The notes below the pieces were generated by a model. That model was given only the letters and a program-made list of their open reading frames with translations, was not told where the DNA came from and did not search any database. A program made the position numbers and the translations under genes. Below, one piece after another: positions 43,351 to 54,257 of a stretch of DNA of 64,000 bases; position 1 is the first letter of the stretch, and the number at the start of each line of letters is the position of its first letter. Origin of the DNA: Urophycis tenuis (Eukaryota > Chordata > Actinopteri > Gadiformes > Phycidae); contig JAXIVH010000018.1 of NCBI GenBank assembly GCA_036785325.1, forward strand, positions 6,045,214 through 6,109,213. Reading direction: 5' to 3'.

Positions 43351-43739
43351 TTTACTTTGTATGTGGGCTAGGTCATTGGGGATGTAGCTATCATTTGCAG
43401 TCAAAATGTTTGGGCTTGACCCTTGTAGGATTGTGGATGTGGATCTTTCTGTGGCCACTGGGTGGAGCCAACCAGAAGTGGTAGGGTCATACATGATCCG
43501 TGAGGGGACAGAAGCACTTCTACATGCGTAATAGTCATGTCCAAGATATTCTCATCACTTTTAGACGTTGGATATTATTTCTCTAGAAAATGTAAATAAT
43601 TTTAAACTACGGACACATGGGTGATTTATTTTTGACCGCAGTGTAGCTAAAGTGCTGCAACCCAGGCGAGATGCAAGTAGGCCTAATTAGGCACATAAAG
43701 CTCACATGCAGCTACTGTATTACAACCTCTATCCACTAG

Positions 43740-43948
43740 GTGGGACCATCTGCATGACGACCAGAAGTATTCGGAGCAACGCGGCATACAAGGCGCGCTT
43801 GGAGCAGGAGCTGAAGCTCATGGAGGAAGGAGGACTGTGGAGCGGTGTCAACGTCACCGAGGTGGAGCAGCTACAGCTGGCTGTGACGGAGAGTGAGGAG
43901 GTCTACATGAGTGGCTGTGTCTACCTCTACATGGCGTCCCCTCTGTAG
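43740..43948 (+). CDS. mettl27: mettl27 second copy, last exon
   Basis: GTICMTTRSIRSNAAYKARL to MSGCVYLYMASPL, stop TAG at 43,946-43,948. The open frame and conserved protein sequence, with many silent differences from the first copy, suggest it was under selection for some time after duplication. Without upstream exons it is either a pseudogene or an alternative 3' end. SINEs lie in its intron and just downstream. Confidence 0.75.
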
Positions 43949-44027
43949 AGCAGTCTTTGTTTGGGTAAGAGGTAAAAGACATGCAGATCAAGCATGCACT
44001 CAAGGATTGTGACTCGAGTATAGACCT

Positions 44028-44070
44028 TTTTGTAGTAGTAGTAGTATTAGTAGTAGTAGTGGTAGTAGTG

Positions 44071-44104
<34 letters not shown>

Positions 44105-44105
44105 G
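44028..44105 (+). repeat. (GTA)n microsatellite
   Basis: About 75 bp of GTA/TAG trinucleotide repeats with a few variants. Confidence 0.95.
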
Positions 44106-44109
44106 CCTA

Positions 44110-44255
44110 GTTAAATATGGTGGGAAAACGAGTCAACCACTAACCGAAGGGTTGGCGGTTCGATCCCCACCTCTGTCCAACTGTCCACATATCGAACCCC
44201 ACAAATGTAGTGATTGTAAGTCGCTTTGGATCAAAGCGTCTGCTAAATGCCCTTC
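44110..44255 (+). mobile_element. tRNA-derived SINE (copy 3, 5' truncated)
   Basis: Has GGTTCGATCCCC, CCACATATCGAACCCCACAA and the TTGTAAGTCGCTTTGGATCA tail; box A is missing. Confidence 0.8.
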
Positions 44256-44259
44256 TTCT

Positions 44260-46733
44260 AATAAATATAATAGATAAAATAAACACATGTCTTTTAAAAA
44301 AACATTTGTGTCCAAATTGACTTACAACTTGGGCGAAGAACAACTGAAGCAGAAAATCGAAACGGGGATAGCTACAAAAAATAATCACATGCGGACATTC
44401 ACTGGTTCAATGGTTGAGAAAGCGCTAAAGTTCCCTCTACGGTGGCAGAAATGAGAGGAGGTGCCCTATTGGCTGTCCTGCACACTGGAAAATATATATG
44501 GAGTGCCTAGGGTGCCCCTTAATGTATAGGGTGCCCCTTAATGTAATACAGTACGATGATGTGCCCCCTGACGCCGCCCCTGAGATTTTCTCATGGAGGG
44601 AAATGGGATGCAGTGCTGCATAGGGTGCTTCTTTCAGGAGAGAACACATGACAAAGTGCCCAAAAAGGTGTGTGCCCCAGTGGATCCATGTGAGGAAGTG
44701 CAGTGAAGGCTGCCTCTACGTGTGGGAGAATGTGGAGGACTTTCCTAATGGATTCTAGAATGTGATGCAGTGCTATGTAGGTGCCCTAAAAATGGGATCA
44801 ACTTGAGGCTCCCTGCATGTTTTATTTATCTAAATCCAAATGAACAAATGTGATGCAGTGCCCTGCAGTCTCTCCTGCAACTTGCCCTCCAAATACCGGT
44901 AGGCAATTTAAAGTGTATAGGTTCCTTGGATTTTTTCGCAGAGGTCTGGTTATGGTTATTTGAAATCTGGGTTGTCTAATAACATAATATTAATCAAGGA
45001 TGAAGACTATTTCCTCATACATGACACATCAACCCTGTTTGGCTCTGGTGGCCATGTAGTGCAGTAGTTGCCTGTTTTATTTGTTTGCCCCTGACCTTTA
45101 AACAGCCACCAGGTCAGAGGAGCCATAGGAATCAGATACAAAAGGAGTCATTTATTTTATTTGCATTTATTTTTTTCATTAGTTTTTGTGCCTTAAGTAA
45201 CAGTATCACATATCAAAATAAAAGTGCTTAAACCTATCACAGTTCTACTTCTTCCTTCAGACTACCTTGTTTTTTCATCCCCTCATTATCATTGTTTCTC
45301 ACCTGTGTCAATAACTTATCAGTCAACTTATTCAACTCCATTCTAAGAAATCACATTCCTTGGAAATGGATAATAACTGATTAGATAGAACAAAACTATA
45401 ACAATCAAAGGGAATGGACAATTTATAAATGGCTGTTGTAATATGTATATTGTAGGCCCATGATTATTTACTTTAAGCCTTTGAACCTTCCTTTGTGCTG
45501 TCCATCTGAACATTTTGCATGTAACTATCACAAATAAAACCTAAAAACATTTGGTCACCAGAAAATAGTGTGCTTTGAAGTGAATGAACTATCCTCACTG
45601 GAGCTGAGTGACCCTACTGGCCACTAGAGGGCATCGCGGTGACAGACGATGGTCAGGTAAAGAAAATGGCCTCCAACAAAAACGTCAAGCCATCTGTGTT
45701 TTCGTCGACAGAAAGTAAATCTCCAAGCCCATGAGTTGCTTCTCTTGATACCTGACACCTGACTCTCTCTTACATGTTTTGTTGTAAATTCACATTCAGT
45801 AGTCCTCTCAGAAAGAACTATGCTAAGTATTGTTTATTTTAGATTATGGAACGTAAATGTAACACACACTTTTAAAAGGAGATACTGGCAATTGTTTTAC
45901 ACAAACATATCAACGTCGACAATATCAATATCTACAACAAAATTCTGTCAACTCTTAATGCGCATTTTGCTCATCATAAAAGTCTGTTGTTTACTTCGAT
46001 ACACCGTATTTGAATATGCAAAACCCAAACCGGACACGCGCAGCGTCCTGCAGTGAAACCAAATGGGAATCTCACACAAGGCCTCTTTAAGTTGCACAGG
46101 CCGTGAGGCTGTGAGGGCTGGCTTTCTGTCAAACCAGTTTGTCCTGTGGTCTATAAAAGCAACAAAGTCGTATCAAAGAGTGAGGGCCTATTCAACCCTT
46201 CCATTGTTTCCAGGAAAAAAAACTATTACTTTCTGCTAATGTGAAATTGGATATAACATAGTAAAACATTGAACATGTTTACCTAAATGCAGTAAATGCA
46301 GTAAATGAATAAATGCAATCACTTCATTTTCTTCATAAAATGTTAATCAACATGTAGATTCATAATAATCACTAATAAACATTTTCACTACAGCCAGTGC
46401 ATTTATTTTAACTTATGTTTAACTTTGTTTCCCCGACTCATTTAAATGAATCACAAGTGTCCCAAGGACACATCTCTTCCACCCATGGCTAAATATTGCC
46501 AGGGATGTTTTCTAAGTTGGTGTAGAGAAAATCAATTTCACCGCACTGAAAGTTACATGCAGGTTAGATGCAGGTTCACACAGTAAAAATGGTTAATTCT
46601 CGCTATATTGCCGCCAACTTGGGCCATGTACACCTAGTAAGACCTTGTAGGCACCTAAGTGTGCGTAGTGTCATTGTTATGTGTGGAAGCACCGGCGTAC
46701 ACACGGACCAGCATGTGTGTGACTGTTGGTATC
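44260..46733. other. Spacer between the second mettl27 copy and the claudin cluster
   Basis: No supported gene. 44,480-44,660 has repeated GGGTGCCCCTTAATGTA words. Otherwise AT-rich single-copy-looking sequence. A minus-strand AATAAA at 46,402-46,407 may end the first claudin transcript. Confidence 0.6.
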
Positions 46734-47645
46734 CTATAAATATGTTTTTGCTGGGTTAGCCGAAGCGTCCTCGCTGCCCTCGGCCTTGACCAACTCCAAC
46801 AGACTGTCGTTGGCTGCGGCCTCTCGCTTCAGCTGAGACTTTGTGGACAGCGCTTCGCTTTCCTCAGACTTGCTTGACCCGGGCCTCTTCAACTGAGACT
46901 TTGTGGACGGTGCCTGGCTGCCCTCTGACCTCACCGACGCGTCCTCCCACGGCGGCTTAGCAAACACCTGCTGTCCGGACGGAGACCTGGCGGTGTGCGG
47001 CACGCTGGCGCCGGACCCGTTGGACATGCGCACGGCCACGCAGCGCACCGTGGACGCGGCCCTCTTGTCGTCCTCTTTCAGCGGGCAGGAAGAGCTGATG
47101 AACAGCGCTCCGCCCAGGACCAGCATGACGGACGCCGCCCAGCCGATGTACAGGGACGCCCCGATCTCCCGTCGCAGGGCGTCGTTGCTGACGCTGTAGA
47201 ACATCTTGACCACCGTGCCGGCCGCCCAGGATGTGGGGATCAGGCAGAGCACGCCCGTGGTGATGAGCACGCCACCCGCCGCCAGGACCACCCTCACCTT
47301 GGTCTGGCCCGGCGCGTCGTCCAGGAAACGCGTGCACTTCCCGCCGACGAAGGCCAGCAGGAGGCCGACGGCGCCCGTGATGATGGCGAGCGAGGTGAGC
47401 GCCTGCGCTGCCTGCAGGTCAGAGCTGAGCGCCAGCATGGAGTAGTAGGGTTTGCAGGACATCTGGCCCGTGCTCTGGACCACACACGACATCCAGATGC
47501 CCTCCCAGATGGTCTGCGAGGTGACGATGGTGGTGCCCACGAAGGCCGTCACACGCCACAAGGGCATGGCGGAGCAGATGATCACGCCCACCCAGCCCAG
47601 CAGACTGAGGGCGCTGGCCAGCATCTGGATACCCAGGGAAGCCAT
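46734..47645 (-). CDS. Claudin with long C-terminal tail
   Basis: 303 codons in one exon. Claudins are four-pass tight-junction proteins that set paracellular ion selectivity. Four hydrophobic segments (about 8-28, 80-100, 117-140, 160-183) and the first-loop motif W30...WEGIW51...C54...C64 are present, with Ile in place of the usual Leu. The tail is about 115 residues instead of about 25, and contains STKSQLKR twice (around STKSQLKRPGSS and STKSQLKREAA), Ser/Glu/Lys-rich. It ends KTYL: Thr at -2 and Leu at 0 fit a class I PDZ ligand rather than the usual claudin YV. It is first in the array, with the next claudin 1.6 kb away on the same strand. The orthologue is not named here. Confidence 0.88.
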   Translation of the reverse strand: MASLGIQMLASALSLLGWVGVIICSAMPLWRVTAFVGTTIVTSQTIWEGIWMSCVVQSTGQMSCKPYYSMLALSSDLQAAQALTSLAIITGAVGLLLAFVGGKCTRFLDDAPGQTKVRVVLAAGGVLITTGVLCLIPTSWAAGTVVKMFYSVSNDALRREIGASLYIGWAASVMLVLGGALFISSSCPLKEDDKRAASTVRCVAVRMSNGSGASVPHTARSPSGQQVFAKPPWEDASVRSEGSQAPSTKSQLKRPGSSKSEESEALSTKSQLKREAAANDSLLELVKAEGSEDASANPAKTYL

Positions 47646-48622
47646 CGCAATGTGAGAGGCTCGATGTGGATGGATGGATGGAAGGCCGGTTGGATGGAGC
47701 GGCTTCTCCCGGGAAATCCTCCTCTGAGTTTTCTTAGGAGGGCTTCTTTTCTTGGTCTTTATTGGGATCGCCGCAGTGTGAAGGAAGTTCTTGACTTGCA
47801 GTTCCTGTCCACCGGTTTCCCTGTGTCTTTATCTTATTTCTCTGCCCTTGCCACTATCGTGCTGTTTTTTTTCTCTTTATTTTCCACTTCCTCTAGGGAA
47901 GGCAAGGTAAGGCAGGGCTTTTGCTCTGGGTGCCCATCTGATAGTCTCGCCTGGTTCCTGGTGTGTCTGAAAACCAGTTATTGGCACTCTTTCTCCTTCT
48001 CCCACACACACAGAGTCAGTCATATCCAACCTCCAGCGTCCCTTCCATTCTGCAGCCTGAGGATGATTTGCTTGTCAGTTACCTCTCAGGTGTATCCACA
48101 CCACGCCTACTCTCTGGGGAGGGGAGGGAGCTGGTTGGTGGAGCCGAAGAAAGAACCATGACGACCAATGACATCATCTGTACACCATATGTCTGGAAAC
48201 ACTGCGTGTGTATGGGTGTGCGTGCATATAAATTGTAATGTAGCACACAGTATGTGTTGCAAATGTAACGCACAATGTTTTCATTTGGTGGATTTGATGC
48301 AGAAAACCTGTTGGCATGTTGACTGTTCTGTTGTTCACCAATTGAATCGGTGAATAAGAGTGCTGAGAAATAAATGTGGAGATGAAAAAACTAATTTCAT
48401 CCATGTCTGCCGGTTTATTATTTATCCGTTTTCAAACCCACAAATAATGTGCTTTGTTATCGATATTTTTCTGTATATAATGTTTAAACGAAACAGAAAG
48501 TTTGCTTTATGCTATTTCTATTCATATGCAAATTATGTTTTTAACCATCACCTGCCCCTCATTACTGGGAAATTGTCCCGTGTTATTTATTCTGACACCA
48601 GGTCATGTATTTTCTCTTGGCT

Positions 48623-48663
<41 letters not shown>

Positions 48664-49204
48664 CTCCCTCAGGCCACCCATTTACAGCATGGCTGACATT
48701 GTTCTCGGACTTGTTCCAAGACCTGTTTTTCAAGGCGCCATGGGTAAATACCTTTTAGACAGAGGAGCCTGACAGACAGGTTTCTTCAGCATTTGTCATC
48801 ACTGACACTTTATTCATAGTTTTTTTATATAAACAAATTGTTCTTGAATATGATGTAATGATAAACAGAGTCAAAATAAAAAAAAAGTTACAAAAGGCAA
48901 ATACTGTCATTACAATTAATGAAGAGGAGAGACATTTCACATCGGCAGCGCGGGTCACTCTGAGAAGAGCAGCCGAGAGAGAGGCTGGTTATCCATGGAA
49001 ACCGTGTGAGAGAAGCATCAGGCCGTAACATAGGGTTCAGAGAGCAGTGTGGACATGAGAGCACTCAGCACAGGGTCAAGCCAGCATAATACAACACTGT
49101 AGTTTACAAGTGGAAGCACTCTCAGCCACGGTTCAATCATACCACATTTAACAGAGTCTGTGTGGGTGCCGTGGGTCCGTTCATCCTCGGACATGGCTCT
49201 GCAT

Positions 49205-49251
<47 letters not shown>

Positions 49252-49260
49252 CAACCCTGC
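47646..49260. other. Spacer between claudins 1 and 2
   Basis: No gene. Includes a (TG)n run at 48,624-48,660 and, on the minus strand, AATAAA (48,809-48,814) that likely polyadenylates the next claudin after a ~0.45-kb 3'UTR. A (CA)n run at 49,208-49,246 lies 15 bp after that gene's stop codon. Confidence 0.6.
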
Positions 49261-49890
49261 CTAGACGTAGGCCCGGCTCTCCACCGAGCGGGCCTTGGAG
49301 TACTTGGTGTCGTAGCGGTTGTCATCCTGCGGTGGGCAGGAGCTGCAGAGCAGCCCCCCGCCCAGGATCAGCAGCCCAGCCGTGCCCCAGCCGATGTAGA
49401 GCGCCGCCCCCAGCTCCCGCCGCTGGGCGTTGGTCATCAGCGGGTTGTAGAAGTTCTGGATGATGGTGTTGGCCGTCCAGCACACGGGCACCAGCACCAG
49501 CACCCCCGCGATGATGAACACCACGCCCCCAGCCAGCGCCACCTTGCTCTTGGACCGCTCGTCCCGCACAAAGTTGGTGCACTTGCCGCCGGCGATGCCC
49601 AGCAAGAGGCCGAAGAGGGCCACGATGATGGCCAGGATGGTGAGGGCGCGGGCGGCCTGCAGGTCCTGGGGCAGCGCCAGCAGGGAGTCGTACACCTTGC
49701 ACTGCATCTGGCCGGTGCTCTGGGTCACGCAGTTCATCCACAGGCCCTCCCAGATGGTCTGCGCCGTCACGATGTTGGCGCCAATGAAGGCCGTCACCTT
49801 CCACATGGGCAGCGCGCACACGATGATGGACCCCAGGAAGCCTATGGTGGCCAAGGCCAAGCCGAGGAGCTGTCTCCCACCAGAAACCAT
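49261..49890 (-). CDS. Claudin (claudin-3/4 type)
   Basis: 209 codons from MVSGGRQLLGLALATIGFLG, preferred over the in-frame Met three codons upstream because claudins usually start a few residues before TM1. Single exon. W30, WEGLW51, C54 and C64 present; four membrane segments; tail PPQDDNRYDTKYSKARSVES then RAYV, the classic YV PDZ ligand for ZO proteins. In its second extracellular loop (VPVCWTANTIIQNFYNP) it is almost identical to the claudin at the right edge, even at the DNA level. Confidence 0.92.
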   Translation of the reverse strand: MVSGGRQLLGLALATIGFLGSIIVCALPMWKVTAFIGANIVTAQTIWEGLWMNCVTQSTGQMQCKVYDSLLALPQDLQAARALTILAIIVALFGLLLGIAGGKCTNFVRDERSKSKVALAGGVVFIIAGVLVLVPVCWTANTIIQNFYNPLMTNAQRRELGAALYIGWGTAGLLILGGGLLCSSCPPQDDNRYDTKYSKARSVESRAYV

Positions 49891-51833
49891 GCTGAACACC
49901 GCTGCAGGACGAATGCACCGAGAAGGGTAGGAAGCCGGGGATGCTCGCCAGAGAGGAGCAAGTCAAGTGTGTGGACGGAGTGAAGGCTCAGGGTGGCTGT
50001 GTGGGCTGTTTCCTCCTCCAACATGCAGAAGATGACAATGAATACCATGGCAGGGTTTCTGGGCGTCACACTAACAACGGGGGAGGAGTTGTTCACTCCT
50101 CCTCCCCATTCTCATGGATACTCACAATAGGTTTTTTTGAAAGAATCTCATCGGACGACATTAGATTGCAATAACAACATCAAGATGGTGTTGCAAAATA
50201 CTTCCAGCCTTGTGAAGTGGGCTAGCTGACTGTAACCGGATGTAGTGCTTAGGCAAAAAAGCTCTGTGTTGCTTAATTCTAACGTCAGAATGCCATTCTT
50301 CCTTTGCCTGGGTCCTTTTTATAATCATCTGCATTGATGTTTGTGATAGGGTGCACTAGGTCAGTAGTTCCTAACCCAGTCTTCAAGGACCCCCTGTCCT
50401 CAAAGACCCCCCCCCCCCCCCCCTTTTTGCTCCACCTCTACTTCTGCACACCTGACTCAATTAAGGGCTACATATTTCATGACACCTTAATTGAATCAGG
50501 GTTGCAGGAGTAAAGTTGGAGCAAAAACCTGCAGTACAGGTTTGCACTAGGTGCACTGCACTAGGTGGTCTCTAGGGTGTAGACTAGTGGTACTATCAAA
50601 GTCTATGAAGTGCATTAATCACCATGAAAGTGTATGAAGTATTAACCCTAACCCGTACCTCCAAACTGCCACTATTCTCTATGAGGAAAGCAGGGCCGGC
50701 TTCAAATGGCTCTATCTCAAAATGTGTACATGTCACAGCTTAGATATCTACACATATATAATATGTATGTCTAGTTTACATGTACAGGAGTATCGACTAG
50801 TTAGAAAACGGGTATGGAGCGCCCATGTGTGTGTATTGGAAGAGTGAGTGTCAAACAAACATTAATAATTCAAAAACTATAAATGGTATTGCTTAGATAT
50901 TTGAATATGATTGACAGCATGAAAATATGAAACTTTTGTATGTATAATATGTGAAAGTACTGTGAAAATTGTGGAAGTGGCGGCAGTTTACAAAATGTGT
51001 GGATATTTTCAAATCACCAACTGCCATCACTCTAACAACTGAACATTCCATCATTCATTTCAATGGGACAAAATTGATTAATAAAACTTTAATATCTTAA
51101 AATTAAAACTATACAAAATAAAAATAGACCCGTGTATTTTTGTGTAGCCGAGATGTGATATCTTTCTCTTATATTAAAGATTTAGATTTGGTGTACTGAG
51201 TATGAATAAATATTTACATTTACTTTACTTTGACCATTTGACTAGTGGAAAGGTTGAAAAGTTAAATGTCCACTGAGCAAGAACCCTATCTGCTCATTGA
51301 TTCCATGTATTTACAATGCCCTGTTGCTTTGGATAAACATGTCTAGTAAATGACTAATTAGTAAATAGTATTTGCCAAACCTGTTAAAGATTACCATCAT
51401 GCTCACTATTTTCCATTATTTTCTGCAGCATCAACTCAGTTTCTGCAAATAATTGAAACTGAAAAGTTGGGCCATTGTACTATTGGTCCACATTTCTCTT
51501 GGAAAACCAAGTTGTTGATGTTGTTGCAGATCACCTATGACAACACCTATGAAGCCTTGGGCTTGCCATGCTCGGCTGTTCCAATGTGAGAGTGACATTT
51601 GAAAACAGATGAGGGTGGCAGTTCCCCTGGAAAAATTAAACTATGCTATACTTTGTGGGCCTCCACAAGCACAGGTTTGGACAATTGAAAGTGGCGTGAA
51701 TGGTGTGATATTGCATGTATGTGACCCAGTGATGGACTGAGTCACATCCAACCATGGATCAGTGTTAAAAGAGAACGGATAGACGGAAGAATGGATGTCA
51801 GTCCGTGTCACACTCAAAGCGTTTGTTTGACTC
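49891..51833. other. Spacer between claudins 2 and 3
   Basis: No supported gene. Contains a poly-C run (50,407-50,423) within a non-autonomous hAT-like element at about 50,355-50,560 and AT-rich sequence elsewhere. Confidence 0.6.
50355..50560. mobile_element. hAT-like MITE, probable
   Basis: CAGTAGTTCCTAACCCAGTC...CCTTAATTGAATCAGGGTTG...AAAACCTGCAGTACAGG resembles the many teleost hAT MITEs that begin with CAGTGTTTCCCAACC-like termini. The poly-C run interrupts it. Ends not defined. Confidence 0.5.
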
Positions 51834-52409
51834 TTAATTTGGCGTGTTGTAGCGATATTCACGAGGCAGCAGGGCGGTCATGCTGGGCGTCTCCCGATCA
51901 AACAGCTCCTGCTTGGTTGGTGGTCTGGTGTACAAGGTGCTCCTGGGCTCCTCGGTCCCCTCTCTGCTGGACACTCTGTACTGGAAGCTGTCCCGGGCAA
52001 TCCTGGTCTCCAGGGGCGGGTCGTACCTGTACTGGGGGGTCCGGGGCACGGGGGAAAACACCAGGCTGGGCCTCACCATGTCAGAGGTGTTGCGGAGCGG
52101 CTGGCTGTACAGGGAGGATGGGGATGGGGGGGCATAGCTGTACTGTACTGGCATGGGCAGCTGGGGCTGGTAGGCCTGCCGGGGGCGGCTGGGCTTGGTC
52201 GTGCACACCATGCAGATGACAGCCCCGCCCAAAAGCAGCAGGATCCCCGAGGCCAGGCCGATGTAGACGGAGGTGCCCACGTCCCGCTTCATGACCGCCA
52301 CCACCAGCGGGTCGTTGTTGACCACGGTGGTCAGTGCCGCGGACCAGATGACCGCCACCAGGCACAGGATGCCGGCGATGACACACAGGAGCCCCCCCAG
52401 GAGGGCAGC
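51834..52409 (-). CDS. Three-exon claudin, exon 3 and stop
   Basis: 191 codons, AALLGGLLCVIAGILCLVAV to REYRYNTPN, acceptor TTCCAG. Covers TM3, second loop, TM4 and tail. Confidence 0.88.
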   Translation of the reverse strand, partial: AALLGGLLCVIAGILCLVAVIWSAALTTVVNNDPLVVAVMKRDVGTSVYIGLASGILLLLGGAVICMVCTTKPSRPRQAYQPQLPMPVQYSYAPPSPSSLYSQPLRNTSDMVRPSLVFSPVPRTPQYRYDPPLETRIARDSFQYRVSSREGTEEPRSTLYTRPPTKQELFDRETPSMTALLPREYRYNTPN

Positions 52410-53597
52410 CTGGAACACACCCAGGACAGGTCAGGGAGAACCAGGCAGACATCCAGGAAGGAAGGAAGCCTGACAGATAGACACTGACCTTGTTCTCGGA
52501 GGAGGACGTGGTGGACTGTGCGCTGTAGCTGTCGTCTGGTGGAGCGCCGCTGCAGTTGGCCACGCCCCCTCCCATGACGGCAATGATGAAGCCGATGATG
52601 CCCACGATGATGGACAGGAGCGTGAGGGCCCGCCCCGCCATGAGGTCGGTCGTCATTCGGATGCCGGACGGTTTCTTGCACTGCATCTGGCCAGTAGACT
52701 GGACCACGCAGTGCAGCCACAGGCCGTCCCATATCTGGAGGGGAGCGCATGGTCTTCAATGCAGCCCAGGCGCCACATAAACCCTTCTGAACCAAAAGAT
52801 GACCCAACTGAACCAAGTTGGGTTGTTGTGCCCATGATGAAGCTTTGTTAACAATCTTGAAATCTTAACTCGAAAGAATTCGACTGGTACCTCCATCATT
52901 AAAAGGAAGAAGAGGTTGGACGGCGAAATCACAACTTTTCGTTCAGGCACCGCAGTGGTGGAACAAGCTCCCTGCCAATGTCAGGACTGCAGAGTCACTC
53001 CCCATCTTCCGGAAGAGACTCAACACCCACTTGTTCAGAGTTCACCTGAACTCTGCATAACATCCATCATCTACCTACAAATCCCCCCCTAAAAAAACCC
53101 TACCCTCATGCACTTGTATGTTGTACGTCTTGGCACTTTCTAATCACTCTTTGTCACTTAACACTTAGCCAGAGATGTTGTGTACTAGCAATGGTTTACC
53201 TAGCAATCGGAATGCTTGAAACTTGTTCTGGTGACTTGCTTACTGTATAAACAGCAACGAAATGTTTCACATTCTGACAACTGTACTTATTGTACGTCAC
53301 TTTGGATAAAAGCGTCGGCTAAATGCCCTAAATGTAAATGTAATTTCCCACTCCACAACTTTTTTATTCTGTCGCAGCCTTCACTCTAACTCTAAATCAA
53401 ATGCATGAGAGTACAGAAAACACATGAGCGTACATCCAGTAACTGTAATCCGTACTGCCTACCGTTTGTGCCGACACAATATTAGAACCCACAGTAGATG
53501 ACTCTCGCCACATAGGCAGTCCACACGCCAAACACACTCCCAGGATCCCGATCACCACTATCGCCAGACCCCCGATGAGTCTGCCTTGTCCTGCCAT
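51834..53597 (-). CDS. Intron-containing claudin family protein (three exons)
   Basis: Exons 53,463-53,597, 52,489-52,734 and 51,834-52,409 join in phase to 318 residues with GT donors and AG acceptors. MAGQGRLIGGLAIVVIGILG starts TM1; W30, then IWDGLW51, C54, C64 (first-loop motif, broken by intron 1 just before it). TM2-TM3 are joined by a longer loop (GAPPDDSYSAQSTTSSSENK) than usual. After TM4 the tail of about 120 residues is Pro/Tyr/Arg-rich (PSRPRQAYQPQLPMP; SSLYSQPLRNTSDM; REYRYNTPN) and lacks a YV end. All neighbours are single-exon, so it is a different claudin subgroup; I cannot name it. Intron 1 carries a LINE tail. Confidence 0.88.
52489..52734 (-). CDS. Three-exon claudin, exon 2
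   Basis: 82 codons, IWDGLWLHCVVQSTGQMQCK to TTSSSENK, acceptor CCAG, donor GTCAGT. Confidence 0.88.
52930..53345 (+). mobile_element. LINE 3' end
   Basis: Reads WWNKLPANVRTAESLPIFRK then RLNTHLFRVHLNSA and a stop, the usual C-terminus of fish LINE ORF2, followed by the 3' region with TTGTACGTCACTTTGGATAA and GTCGGCTAAATGCCC. Antisense to the claudin intron 1. Same family as 12,132-13,092. Confidence 0.8.
53463..53597 (-). CDS. Three-exon claudin, exon 1
   Basis: 45 codons, MAGQGRL... to NIVSAQT, phase 0, donor GTAGGC. Confidence 0.88.
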
Positions 53598-54257
53598 CCG
53601 TCCCTTCTATTCTGCTGCTTTCCAAAATCTCCTTGTTATTAAAAATGATCTTCTGTTTAGTTGGAGCAGACACATTAAGTGGCTCACTCACTCAGCAGCC
53701 TACTGTTCTGAAGAAGCCCAAAGACACATGATCCCTGCATGGCAAGGATCAGGTGTTTTTTGCACTAGGTAAATATACATAGGGTAATTTCAAGCTCTCT
53801 TCCTAATCAGGTTCTTCTGCCTATTATGTATTTTGTGGCAGGCTGTCCATGAAGACAACCACTGTCCTGTTGTTTCATGGACAACCTTATTCTAGTGCAG
53901 CAAAGCAGCATTGCGATATTCTTTGTACCTGTGAAGGGAAGACTATCAGGACAAAGACACCGAATTAAATGAGAGAGAACATTTATTTTTGTTGTTGCAA
54001 GATGTAAAAAAATAGATACCATTCAATCATACAGGTACATTTCAAACAACATGAGCAACATTGCAATGCAACATGAGCAATGAACATTATGTTCATATGT
54101 TCATTCATCATCATTCTGTAGAACTTCCCGGCACAAGTAATTCACTGCATGAACAATGTGGTCGCGTCATCCAACGTCCATGTAACCTGGCGGCCTCGTT
54201 GAGCCTGTCCCCCCCGCTGTGTATCGACACTACACGGGACCGCTGCCCCTCGGCCCC
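53598..54257. other. Spacer between claudins 3 and 4
   Basis: No gene. Minus-strand AATAAA at 53,982-53,987 likely ends the transcript of the next claudin. Confidence 0.6.

Noticed and set aside
46995..48161. 388-codon plus-strand ORF opposite the first claudin
   Set aside because: It is the antisense of a GC-rich claudin exon, with Arg/Gly/His/Ala-rich low-complexity content. The claudin frame on the minus strand explains the sequence.
49162..49983. Long plus-strand ORF opposite the second claudin, and similar antisense ORFs at 55,786, 54,642, 61,427 and 52,331
   Set aside because: Same reason: GC-rich antisense shadows without family features.
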